Below, in pieces: positions 8,000 through 16,183 of a DNA stretch of 35,648 nt. Below the pieces are notes generated by a model. It was not told where the DNA came from. It made no database searches and saw nothing but the letters and a program-made list of their open reading frames with translations. The stretch covers positions 1 through 35,648 of the forward strand of contig JALSUU010000079.1 of assembly GCA_027071075.1 (NCBI GenBank), written 5' to 3'. Positions within the stretch are counted from its first letter, which is position 1. Each line of letters begins with the position of its first letter. The stretch comes from Sulfurimonas sp. (GTDB taxonomy: Bacteria; Campylobacterota; Campylobacteria; Campylobacterales; Sulfurimonadaceae). The translations under genes were made by a program, and so were the position numbers.

Positions 8000-9417
8000 T
8001 TTCTCTTCTTTTAGCTCTAAGTATGCAAACACTTCATGCAGATAGAGATCCTGTTGTGGCAGGCTCTTTTTATCCATCTTCAAAACAAGAGTTACTTCAA
8101 GAGATAAATAGTGCAGTTGCGAATGCAAAGAGTTTTCCAACAGAGGATGTTCAGGCGATTATTGTTCCGCATGCTGGGTATGTTTTCTCAGCAGGTGTTG
8201 CCGCAACCTCTTATAAAACACTCCATAAAAAATATAAAAATATTTTTATTCTCGGCTCTTCGCATCATATAAATTTCGATGGTGTCTCTATTTATAATAA
8301 AGGAGATTATAAAACTCCTCTTGGAAAAGTACATGTAAACAGAACTATTGTTGATGCACTTATAAAAGAAAATAACTTTATTGGCTATAAAGAAGAGGCA
8401 CATACAAAAGAGCATACTATAGAAGTGCAACTTCCATTTTTACAAAGTTTATATGGTGACTCACTCCAGATTGTTCCTATTGTTATGGCTACTTCAGAAC
8501 TCGACACCATTATAAAAACTGCAAAAGCATTAGAGCCTTACTTCAATGATGAAAATCTTTTTGTAATTAGTTCTGATCTCTCACACTACCCGAGTTATAG
8601 TGATGCAAAAATAGTTGACATGAGACTACTTCACTCTATTGAGAGTAACAATCCTCAAAACTTTGTTGATGCAATACTTCAAAATGAGAAAGCAAAAATA
8701 CCGAACCTACAGACATCTGCTTGTGGATGGAGTTCACTGTTAACACTTTTATATCTTACACAAAATAAAGATTATAAGTATGAGCTTTTAGAGTATAAAA
8801 ACTCTGGTGACTCTCAATATGGCAAAAATGATAAGGTTGTAGGCTATGGCTCTATGCGAATATACAAGGAAAAATCATTTAACTTAGGCGATGCAGATAA
8901 AAAAACTCTTAAAGATATAGCAAAACTAGCTCTCTATGATGCAGTTTTAAAAAATGAAAGAACAAACATTGATACAAAAACTTTAGACACAAAACTACTC
9001 AAACATATGGGTGCTTTTGTAACACTCCATCTAAATGGCAAACTTAAAGGGTGCATAGGAAGATTTGAGCCAAATGAGCCGCTCTATAAAACTATCATTG
9101 AAATGGCTATCTCTGCATCAAGATATGATACACGCTTTACGCCAGTTCAAGCAGAAGATTTAAAAGATATAGAGATAGAAATCTCCGTTTTAACACCAAG
9201 AAAAAGGGTCTCCTCGGTTGAGGATGTCCTTGTAGGAAGAGATGGTATTTACATAGAGTATGGCAAGAAAAATGGAACATATTTACCACAAGTAGCTACA
9301 GATATGCACTGGAATGCGACAGAATTTGTAAATAGTTGTTGTGAAGAGAAAGCTAAAATACCATCTTCTAATTGCAAAAAAGCTACACTTTACACTTATG
9401 AAGCTATTATTTTTTAA
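7978..9417 (+). CDS. Exported MEMO-AMMECR1 fusion (AmmeMemoRadiSam proteins B and A)
   Basis: This 479-residue protein joins two conserved families of uncertain role. Residues 1-21 (MRFKTTVVSLLLALSMQTLHA) form a signal peptide. Residues 23-295 are a MEMO domain, related to class III extradiol dioxygenases: VAGSFYP, VPHAGYVFSAG (H65), GSSHH (H96-H97), SSDLSHY and TSACGWSS (C249) match the putative metal-pocket positions. Residues 305-479 are AMMECR1, with its signature LKGCIGRFEP and ISVLTPRKRV. In many prokaryotes MEMO and AMMECR1 genes adjoin a radical-SAM gene (the AmmeMemoRadiSam set); no such gene is in this window. The ATG lies inside the DUF1566 gene in another frame with no strong ribosome-binding site, suggesting translational coupling. 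Export of such a fusion is the unusual point. Confidence 0.88.
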   Translation: MRFKTTVVSLLLALSMQTLHADRDPVVAGSFYPSSKQELLQEINSAVANAKSFPTEDVQAIIVPHAGYVFSAGVAATSYKTLHKKYKNIFILGSSHHINFDGVSIYNKGDYKTPLGKVHVNRTIVDALIKENNFIGYKEEAHTKEHTIEVQLPFLQSLYGDSLQIVPIVMATSELDTIIKTAKALEPYFNDENLFVISSDLSHYPSYSDAKIVDMRLLHSIESNNPQNFVDAILQNEKAKIPNLQTSACGWSSLLTLLYLTQNKDYKYELLEYKNSGDSQYGKNDKVVGYGSMRIYKEKSFNLGDADKKTLKDIAKLALYDAVLKNERTNIDTKTLDTKLLKHMGAFVTLHLNGKLKGCIGRFEPNEPLYKTIIEMAISASRYDTRFTPVQAEDLKDIEIEISVLTPRKRVSSVEDVLVGRDGIYIEYGKKNGTYLPQVATDMHWNATEFVNSCCEEKAKIPSSNCKKATLYTYEAIIF

Positions 9418-9462
9418 AATACTTATCAATTAATATGTATACAAAAAACTTATAAAGGAAAT

Positions 9463-9468
9463 TATAAT
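9463..9468 (+). promoter_or_regulatory. Candidate -10 box upstream of the hybrid kinase
   Basis: TATAAT within GGAAATTATAATAAAAAAC in the 122-base gap before the kinase gene. It would give a leader of about 65 bases. Closer but weaker alternatives (TGTAAT at about 9504 and 9519) exist, so the choice is uncertain. Confidence 0.35.
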
Positions 9469-9539
9469 AAAAAACAAGATATCATTCATTGTATTACTTT
9501 GTCGTGTAATTTAGAAGAATGTAATATTTAGGAGTTTTT

Positions 9540-12500
9540 GTGATTCGATTAGTGATTTTTTTATTCTTAACCTACAGTAGTTTATTTGCTCTAAGTGATA
9601 TTAGTATCACAAACAAGCCTATTAATTTTACCGATTTTCACCTTGAAATGTATGCCGATACATCAACATCGATTGATTTAGAAGATGCAGAAGATATAAA
9701 ATGGTACAAAGAGCACTCAAACAAGTTGAGAAGTGATCTTGAACACTCAAATATTTGGTTACGATTTGATGTGAGTAATATGACCAAAGAAGAGAAAAAC
9801 TTTTTTGTCTACTTTCCAGACACTACTTTAGAAAAAGTTGACTTATATGTTATTGATACAGATGACAATGTAAAAACAGAAAAATTAGGTCTGCTCAATG
9901 CTTCAAATAATGAAGTTACAAAAACAAAATTTAATATAAAACTTTTAAGTGATGCAACGAAAACAGTTTATATAAACATCTATAATCCACATGTAAGGAG
10001 TTTTAAGTTTTGCGTACTAGATGAAGCTTCTTTGAGTGATTACTCAAATCAATATGATACTCTCTATATTCTATTTTTTGGTGTACTTACTCTACTTATT
10101 CTCTTTCACTTTTTTATGTACTTTTACAGTAAAAATGCCGTCTATCTTTACTCTGTTCTCTATACTTCTACTCTTTTATACTGGCAATTAGTGCTCAATG
10201 CCATAACACCATTTAATAGCTTTCATTCTCTCACATCTTTTTACTTGGAAAGTATGACAATTACTATTCCTATCATATTTTTAATGTTGTTTCTGCGTAA
10301 GGCACTCTCCTTAAAAAATGCCTACCGTTTACTTGATATCTTTTTAATTCTCACTATACCACTCTATATTATTGCTTCTATTGGACTCTATTTCACCCAA
10401 ATACTTCCTTACTATATAATAAATCTTATAAATATCGCTCTCTTAGTAATCTTAGTTTTCATTTCATTTTTGGTCTACCTAAAATCGCATAGTAAAAATG
10501 CTCTTTTTATAACCCTCGCACAGCTTATTTTCTTAGCTGCATTTACTTTTTACTTTTTAATGCACTTGGGTCAAATAGCTTACAATCGAAATATAATAGA
10601 TATGCTCACTGTCTCTATCTTTTTAGAGCTAATTATCTTTGCTTTTACGCTTATTGGTTCCAAAAGAAAAGTAAAACCAGAACCACAACCCTCTTTTAAG
10701 AAAAAAGTAGTAGAGCCTACAAAAGGTATTAATTCAAAAACAAAAGAACCAAAAATAGTAGCTCAAAAGATGAAAGAAGAAGCAGTTGCTGATACACCAC
10801 AGATTGTAGTTGAAGGTGGATTTGATGACCTCTTTAACAATACTATAGAGGCTATTATTATTTTTCATGAAAGTAACTGTATAGATTTGAACGATGAAGC
10901 AATGAATCTTTTTGAGTTTAACACAAAACAAGAAGCTATTGGTAAAAATATAAATAGATTTATTACACATAGTTCTTTAGAAAGAACACAAAAAACAGAA
11001 GATGTAGAAGAGATAAACACTCCAGTACATGAAATCGATGCAATAAAAAGAAATAGAGAAGTCTTCCCAGCATTTTATAAAAGTTACTATAGTGACTTAA
11101 ACGGTGAGCGTGTTCAGATTACTGCATTTGTGGATATTTCTCAGTTTAAGACAAAAGAGTTAAACCTTAAACAAGCAAAAACAAAAGCAGAAGAAGCTAC
11201 AAGAATTAAGTCAGAATTTTTGGCAAATATGTCACATGAAATACGAACACCTATGAATGGTATCTTGGGTATGAGCCACTTGATGATGCAGACAAAACTA
11301 GATAAAAAACAGAAAAACTTTTTACAAAAGATTGATGATAGTGCCAAAGCACTCTTAGGTGTTATAAACGATATCTTAGACCATAGTAAAATGGAAGCAG
11401 GAAAACTCACTATTGACAACATTCCATTTGATATGCATGAACTCCTTGAAAGTACTGTAAGTGTGGTAAACATTCGAGCAGAGGAAAAAGGTGTCAATAT
11501 CAAACTTAATTATGATAAGAGTGCACCGGATAACTTCTATGGAGATTCATTAAGAATCGGACAAGTTCTTAAAAATCTACTGAGTAATGCTGTAAAATTT
11601 ACACAAAGTGGTAGCGTTGAAGTCTCATTTAAAAAGAATACAAAAAATCTTTTTGAGTTTAGTGTCAAAGATAGTGGTATAGGGATGACACAAGATCAAC
11701 TCAATGGTCTTTTTGAGCAGTTTACACAAGCAGATAAATCTACTACTCGTGTTTATGGTGGAACAGGTTTAGGACTCAGTATCTCTAAAAAACTTGTTGA
11801 GCTTATGGATGGAGAGATTCATGTAACAAGTGAAGTAGGTGTTGGAAGTACCTTTAGCTTTAAGCTTCCACTTGTTGAACTTGATAAAGATACAATTAGC
11901 CTTAAAAATGAGAAAATCGATCCAAATAGCATTAATGTTCTTATCGGAAGTAAAATTTTACTTGTTGAAGATAACTTAATCAACCAAGAGATTATCCTTG
12001 GTCTTCTTGAAAACAGTGGTATCAAAATCGATATAGCAAACAATGGGAAAGAGTGTCTTGAGAAGTACAATGCAAATGAGTATGAACTTATCTTTATGGA
12101 TATCCATATGCCTCTTATGAATGGGTATGAAGCTACTATGATTATTAGAGAGACTGATAGTGAGATTCCTATTATCGCTCTTACTGCAAATGCGATGAAA
12201 GAGGATGTTGAGAAGACTTTAGCAGTTGGTATGAACGAGCACCTCAATAAACCAATAGAGATTAATAGACTCTATGAAGTACTTCTTAAGTATGTAACGC
12301 AAAAAGTAGATGATTATGATGCTTCAGTTGATGGAGAAGTGATAGATATTCCAGAGTTTGCAAATATAAATACAGAAGTTGGTCTCAACCATCTTGGTGA
12401 TAACAAAAGTCTTTACATAGAGATATTAAAAGATTTTTATAAGCAGTATAAAAAGTTTACACTTGATGGCTTAGAAGATGCAGAGATTAAGATGCAGATT

Positions 12501-12878
12501 CATACACTCAAAGGTTTAAGTGCAAGTATCGGTGCTGAAACGCTCAATGATATCTCAAAAAGAATTGATGTTTCTCTTGATAAAAATCTCTTTAACCTTC
12601 TCTATATAGAGCTTAATTTTGTCATAGATGAACTTAAAATTTTAGATAAAGAGTATATGGATGCAGCAGCAAAACTCTTGCCAGCAACAGATCAACAGAT
12701 CAAAGAGTACTTTACATCACTTAAGTTTCAGTTACGAACAAATAGACCAAAAAACATTGTTCCTATTATTCAAGAGATATCACGATACGAACTCTCTCCA
12801 TATAATGAAGAACTCTTTATGCATGTAAAACAACTGACACTAAACTATGAATATGAAAAAGCAGAGCAATTATTATGA
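9540..12878 (+). CDS. 7TMR-DISM hybrid sensor histidine kinase (PAS-HisKA-HATPase-REC-Hpt)
   Basis: A 1112-residue membrane kinase with a GTG start, supported by GGAG five bases upstream and a signal peptide ([17 protein letters not shown]). Residues about 20-165 form a periplasmic DISMED2-type sensor domain ([24 protein letters not shown]). Seven membrane helices span about 173-372. A cytoplasmic linker leads to PAS (about 425-535), HisKA with phospho-His H566 in [12 protein letters not shown], HATPase with N-box [10 protein letters not shown]1 DSGIGMT and G2 [10 protein letters not shown], a receiver (ED at 810-811, D854, K904) and Hpt (H988 in IHTLKGL). About 80 helical residues follow. 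All relay residues are intact, so phosphate can run His-Asp-His to an outside receiver. The stop overlaps the next start by four bases, and that product is a REC-GGDEF protein, the obvious target. DISM domains are thought to bind carbohydrate-like ligands; the ligand here is unknown. Confidence 0.94.
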   Translation: MIRLVIFLFLTYSSLFALSDISITNKPINFTDFHLEMYADTSTSIDLEDAEDIKWYKEHSNKLRSDLEHSNIWLRFDVSNMTKEEKNFFVYFPDTTLEKVDLYVIDTDDNVKTEKLGLLNASNNEVTKTKFNIKLLSDATKTVYINIYNPHVRSFKFCVLDEASLSDYSNQYDTLYILFFGVLTLLILFHFFMYFYSKNAVYLYSVLYTSTLLYWQLVLNAITPFNSFHSLTSFYLESMTITIPIIFLMLFLRKALSLKNAYRLLDIFLILTIPLYIIASIGLYFTQILPYYIINLINIALLVILVFISFLVYLKSHSKNALFITLAQLIFLAAFTFYFLMHLGQIAYNRNIIDMLTVSIFLELIIFAFTLIGSKRKVKPEPQPSFKKKVVEPTKGINSKTKEPKIVAQKMKEEAVADTPQIVVEGGFDDLFNNTIEAIIIFHESNCIDLNDEAMNLFEFNTKQEAIGKNINRFITHSSLERTQKTEDVEEINTPVHEIDAIKRNREVFPAFYKSYYSDLNGERVQITAFVDISQFKTKELNLKQAKTKAEEATRIKSEFLANMSHEIRTPMNGILGMSHLMMQTKLDKKQKNFLQKIDDSAKALLGVINDILDHSKMEAGKLTIDNIPFDMHELLESTVSVVNIRAEEKGVNIKLNYDKSAPDNFYGDSLRIGQVLKNLLSNAVKFTQSGSVEVSFKKNTKNLFEFSVKDSGIGMTQDQLNGLFEQFTQADKSTTRVYGGTGLGLSISKKLVELMDGEIHVTSEVGVGSTFSFKLPLVELDKDTISLKNEKIDPNSINVLIGSKILLVEDNLINQEIILGLLENSGIKIDIANNGKECLEKYNANEYELIFMDIHMPLMNGYEATMIIRETDSEIPIIALTANAMKEDVEKTLAVGMNEHLNKPIEINRLYEVLLKYVTQKVDDYDASVDGEVIDIPEFANINTEVGLNHLGDNKSLYIEILKDFYKQYKKFTLDGLEDAEIKMQIHTLKGLSASIGAETLNDISKRIDVSLDKNLFNLLYIELNFVIDELKILDKEYMDAAAKLLPATDQQIKEYFTSLKFQLRTNRPKNIVPIIQEISRYELSPYNEELFMHVKQLTLNYEYEKAEQLL

Positions 12879-13795
12879 TAACAAAAACAAAAAAAACTAT
12901 ACTTATTGTAGATGATACAAAGATAAATATTGATATTCTCTTAGAACTACTAGGGGATACTTATGATATTTTAGTCTCATTGAATGGTACGCGTGCACTA
13001 GAGATTATTGATGAGAATCATGTCGATATTATTTTACTCGATATTTTGATGCCTGATATCAATGGTTATGATGTTTGTAGGGTTCTCAAGTCAAAAGAGA
13101 AAACAAAACATATACCTGTTATTTTCATTACAGCAAACACAGATGAAGAGTCTATTGAGAATGCTTTTGAAGTTGGTGGTATTGATTACATTACAAAACC
13201 GTTTAAAGCGCTTGAACTCTTAGCGCGACTTAGAACCCATCTTAACATGCAAGAGTTGCTTAAAGAGCTAGAAGACTCACATAAAGACCTAGAACTCCTT
13301 GCATCACAGGATCATATGACAAAACTTTATAACAGAAGATATTTTTCTGAAATTTCTATGAAAATACTAGAGTTAGCAAAAAGAAATAAAAAAGATCTCT
13401 CTGTCCTTATGCTAGATATAGATAAGTTTAAAAATGTAAATGACACTTATGGACATCATGTAGGTGATGATGTAATTATTGCACTTGCAAATGTACTCAA
13501 GAACTTAAGTAGAAATAGCGATGTAGCTTGTAGATTTGGTGGCGAGGAGTTCTTGATACTCCTTCCTGAAACAAATTTAGAAGGTGCCTACGCTATCGGT
13601 GAGAAGATACGAAAACATGTTGAAGATTTAGTGATTAAACTTGAGAACCAAGAGACACTTAAATTTACTATCAGTGCTGGTGTTGCGCAGATTGATATTG
13701 AAAATGAGTTAAACTTGGAGAAGACTATTCAAAGAGCAGACGATGCACTTTATGAAGCGAAAGAGGGTGGAAGAAACAAGGTATGTAAGAGCTAA
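12875..13795 (+). CDS. REC-GGDEF response regulator, diguanylate cyclase (PleD/WspR-like)
   Basis: A 306-residue cytosolic response regulator. The receiver (about 8-125) has acidic pocket DD at 13-14, phospho-acceptor D56 in LLDILMP and K108 in YITKPF. A GGDEF domain follows (about 145-306) with [19 protein letters not shown], active-site GGEEF at 222-226 and the inhibitory I-site RNSD at 213-216. It should make c-di-GMP from two GTP when phosphorylated and be feedback-inhibited by product. ATGA overlap with the hybrid kinase gene implies coupled translation and that the kinase's Hpt domain is its phospho-donor. A 30-base gap separates its stop from the convergent methyltransferase; no clear terminator was seen there. 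Confidence 0.95.
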   Translation: MITKTKKTILIVDDTKINIDILLELLGDTYDILVSLNGTRALEIIDENHVDIILLDILMPDINGYDVCRVLKSKEKTKHIPVIFITANTDEESIENAFEVGGIDYITKPFKALELLARLRTHLNMQELLKELEDSHKDLELLASQDHMTKLYNRRYFSEISMKILELAKRNKKDLSVLMLDIDKFKNVNDTYGHHVGDDVIIALANVLKNLSRNSDVACRFGGEEFLILLPETNLEGAYAIGEKIRKHVEDLVIKLENQETLKFTISAGVAQIDIENELNLEKTIQRADDALYEAKEGGRNKVCKS

Positions 13796-13825
13796 TCTCT
13801 ATTGCATACTTTGGGTTAAAAAATA

Positions 13826-14509
13826 CTACTTCTTTTTAAAGATAAGGAGTGTTTTATCTTCAGTATCGTACAGAGAAAAAGTCTGTTTATCAACAAGTTG
13901 TAACTTCTCTATCTTTTTAAAGAGTTGCATCTTATGAAAATACTGCACTATTGTATCTTGATGCTTTTCATATAAGCCATCTTTTTGCTTTTGAAAAAGA
14001 GTAAACTTTGTATGGAGTTCATCCTTACTAAACTCTGCATCAACACTTAAAAATTCATCCTCGTTCTCACTACTCATGGTGCCCTCTGCTACATCAGAGA
14101 AACCATAACGAGTATTTATATCGGCTATAAAGATACCATCATCTGTGAGTTTGTCAGCCATAGAGTTTAAAAAATCTTCTAAAGTTTTTTTATCCATAAA
14201 GTTGAGTACATCAAAAATACTTACTATAGCATCAAACTTACCCTTCACTTCTCGTGCATCAATACACTTTGCATCAAGTCCCGCTTCCCTACACTCAGAA
14301 ACCATAACAGCACTTAAGTCCACACCTCTACACTTTACACCATCACTTATCATACGATGCATAAAGCCACCACGACCACAACCTACATCTAAAAGTGTTT
14401 TCACACCCTTTCCATCTAGTTCTGAACGGTAGAGGTCGTAAAGGGCTTCTGTCGCTTCTTCTATACCGAGTAGATGTTCTGCTTTTGCGTAGAGGTCAAG
14501 ATTTGTCAT
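13826..14509 (-). CDS. Class I SAM-dependent methyltransferase, substrate unknown
   Basis: A 227-residue cytosolic protein with a Rossmann-fold methyltransferase core. Motif I is LLDVGCGRGGFM (about 39-50), followed by the acidic GVDLSAVMV that binds the SAM ribose, an ADARE-like CIDAREV, and motif IV DAIVSIFDVLNFM. The C-terminal half is the usual mixed strand region with FIADINTRYGF. The specificity cannot be told from sequence; methyltransferases of this type modify small molecules, tRNA or proteins. It begins three bases after the hisG stop on the same strand, so it is probably the last gene of the hisG operon, but nothing links it to histidine synthesis beyond position. Confidence 0.85.
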   Translation of the reverse strand: MTNLDLYAKAEHLLGIEEATEALYDLYRSELDGKGVKTLLDVGCGRGGFMHRMISDGVKCRGVDLSAVMVSECREAGLDAKCIDAREVKGKFDAIVSIFDVLNFMDKKTLEDFLNSMADKLTDDGIFIADINTRYGFSDVAEGTMSSENEDEFLSVDAEFSKDELHTKFTLFQKQKDGLYEKHQDTIVQYFHKMQLFKKIEKLQLVDKQTFSLYDTEDKTLLIFKKK

Positions 14510-14512
14510 TAT

Positions 14513-15136
14513 TTACTTATTCTCAGCTTTTATAACTGCATCTATCTTCTCATAGATATCTAAAACTTCATCTTTTTTCGCAATGTATGAGTTTTTGTTT
14601 GCGATAAGATAAGTAGAACTTCTCATGATGTCTTGTACCACTTCAAGCCCATTTTGCTTCATTGTAGTACCAGTTTCAACAACATCCACAATCATATCAG
14701 CAAGACCGATAAGAGGTGCTAATTCTACTGAACCATTGAGCTTAATAATCTCAACACTTACAGCACGCTCTTCAAAGTAACGCTTTGTGATGTTGACCAT
14801 CTTAGAAGCTACTTTTAACTCTGGTTTTGTAAGGTCAAGTTTCTCACCCACTTTCATCCCAATAGAGACCTTACAAACACCACGATGCAAGTCAAGAAGA
14901 CGCACAACATCAAGCCCCTGCTCTTCTAAAGTGTCAAGCCCAACAACACCAATATCTGCTGCTTGATGGTAAACATAAGTCGCAACATCTTGGTTACGAA
15001 CAAGTAAAAAACGAAAATTTGGAGTATCTAAAATAAGTTTTCTATCATCAAACTTAAAACCATCACCAAAAATAGTCTCAAAAATTTCAAGAGTCTCTTT
15101 AGCAATACGACCTTTTGGAAGTGCAACTGTTAGCAT
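14513..15136 (-). CDS. hisG: ATP phosphoribosyltransferase, short form
   Basis: HisG catalyses the committed first step of histidine synthesis, joining ATP and PRPP to phosphoribosyl-ATP. This is the short 207-residue form: the two catalytic domains are present, ending soon after the PRPP-binding loop DVVETGTTMKQNGL, and the C-terminal histidine-binding regulatory domain is absent. Typical segments are MLTVALPKGRI, VRNQDVATYVYHQAADIGVVG and MVDVVETGTT. Short HisG enzymes need the HisZ subunit for activity and feedback control; a hisZ gene should exist elsewhere, as none is in the window. It lies 37 bases downstream of coaX and three bases upstream of the methyltransferase. Confidence 0.96.
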   Translation of the reverse strand: MLTVALPKGRIAKETLEIFETIFGDGFKFDDRKLILDTPNFRFLLVRNQDVATYVYHQAADIGVVGLDTLEEQGLDVVRLLDLHRGVCKVSIGMKVGEKLDLTKPELKVASKMVNITKRYFEERAVSVEIIKLNGSVELAPLIGLADMIVDVVETGTTMKQNGLEVVQDIMRSSTYLIANKNSYIAKKDEVLDIYEKIDAVIKAENK

Positions 15137-15173
15137 TGTAAGCCTTTATATCTTTATAATTTTCGCATTTTAA

Positions 15174-15782
15174 CTAAATAATGCTTATAATCTTTTTCAT
15201 TCCATCAAAAATCAACTTTTGATTTATATTTGCTTGCGGAAATATCTCTTTGAAAAAGGTAGCATCCCCACCCGTTAAAATGATGGGAAGGTTATGGGAG
15301 ATAACTTCTCTGTGCAGAGTCTTTAAAAAACCATAACTAATAGCATCTTGAGAATTTTTAGGCAGTGTTTCTAAATCAAGTGAAAAGTTAAAACTATAAT
15401 CAAGTGCAGGAGAGATATTTTTATAACACGCAGACATTGCACGAACACCAGGGTAGATAAAACCACCCATAAACACGCTATCCTTGACAACATCAACTGT
15501 AATAGCACTTCCTGCATCGATAACGATTCCATCTTCAACAGCCATAGAAGCGACAACTCTATCTATGCCCATAGTTGCATAGTATTTATCCATATCTATA
15601 AAGGAAGCAAGGTTTATCCAGTTCTCTAAATGTCGTAACTGCTCATTTACTGCACTATTTACAGAGATATAATAGACTTCTTTTGTAATACTCGTAGGAT
15701 TAAAAGAGTTTACGCTCTCTTTAAAATCTCTTTGCCCATCTAAAAAATGATAAGAAGTATTGCCAATATCACATAGTATCAT
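15174..15782 (-). CDS. coaX: Type III pantothenate kinase
   Basis: CoaX phosphorylates pantothenate, the first step of coenzyme A synthesis, with an ASKHA-fold active site unrelated to E. coli CoaA. Residues 4-9 (CDIGNT) form the phosphate-1 loop, GIDR at 72-75 is the conserved pantothenate-site motif, and DAGSAITVD at 89-97 is the phosphate-2 loop. GGFIYPGV and LTGGDA are also family segments. At 202 residues it is at the short end for type III enzymes (around 220-260), the shortness lying between motifs and not at the ends. Its ATG overlaps the stop of the upstream hypothetical gene by one base. The three motifs make the call secure. Confidence 0.93.
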   Translation of the reverse strand: MILCDIGNTSYHFLDGQRDFKESVNSFNPTSITKEVYYISVNSAVNEQLRHLENWINLASFIDMDKYYATMGIDRVVASMAVEDGIVIDAGSAITVDVVKDSVFMGGFIYPGVRAMSACYKNISPALDYSFNFSLDLETLPKNSQDAISYGFLKTLHREVISHNLPIILTGGDATFFKEIFPQANINQKLIFDGMKKIISII

Positions 15783-16102
15783 TACTGAATCTTCCAGCCC
15801 GATTCTTTAAATGCAGCCTTGGCTTTAGAACAGAGTGGTGCATCAATGAAAATGATTTTATGCTTAAAGTTATGCTCACAAAAAAGCGTCAACTTTGCAT
15901 AAATCTCTTCCATCTTATGGACATCTTTCATAAGCACCCTACTCTTTTGACTTATGGCAAAGATAGCCCAAAAGTAACCTCGTGTATCTGTTGCTTTATA
16001 AATCTTTATTTTATTTCTTATACCTAACTCTTTTGGAGTTATCTCTTGCATCTTTTTATAAATTTTCCCTTTTTGTCTTAAGGAGTCTACGACCATTTGC
16101 AT
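15782..16102 (-). CDS. Conserved-looking hypothetical protein, 106 aa, coupled to coaX
   Basis: A basic cytosolic protein of 106 residues with no signal peptide or membrane helix. I do not recognise a named family. The N-terminal half is rich in Lys/Ile (KGKIYKKMQEITPKELGIRNKIKIYKATDTRGYFWAIFAISQKSR), and the alternating hydrophobic pattern suggests a small alpha/beta fold; the C-terminus has KIIFIDAPLCSKAKAAFKESGWKI, which looks like a strand then a helix. It overlaps coaX by one base, so it heads the coaX-hisG transcript. Two nearby ATGs (residues 1 and 3) are possible starts; an AAGG about 12-18 bases upstream fits the second slightly better. Confidence 0.75.
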   Translation of the reverse strand: MQMVVDSLRQKGKIYKKMQEITPKELGIRNKIKIYKATDTRGYFWAIFAISQKSRVLMKDVHKMEEIYAKLTLFCEHNFKHKIIFIDAPLCSKAKAAFKESGWKIQ

Positions 16103-16134
16103 ATCGATATTTTTGCCTTTTTTATTTTTATGAC

Positions 16135-16140
16135 ATTCTA
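16135..16140 (-). promoter_or_regulatory. Candidate -10 box for the hypothetical-coaX-hisG operon
   Basis: On the minus strand the sequence reads GGTATAGAATGTCAT, with TAGAAT about 33 bases before the first ATG of the 106-residue gene. This puts the transcription start near 16127 and the AAAAAAGG ribosome-binding site inside the leader. Confidence 0.4.
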
Positions 16141-16183
16141 TACCATGGGAGTATAATTTAACTTGAAAGAGCTCTACTCAGTG

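Noticed and set aside
13743-13937. Plus-strand ORF of 64 aa spanning the end of the cyclase and the methyltransferase
   Set aside because: It overlaps two well-supported genes on different strands and has no recognisable domain or ribosome-binding site.
16152-16157. Plus-strand TATAAT upstream of the DUF255 gene's 3' end
   Set aside because: It would drive transcription antisense to the DUF255 gene with no plus-strand gene downstream; chance match in AT-rich DNA is more likely.
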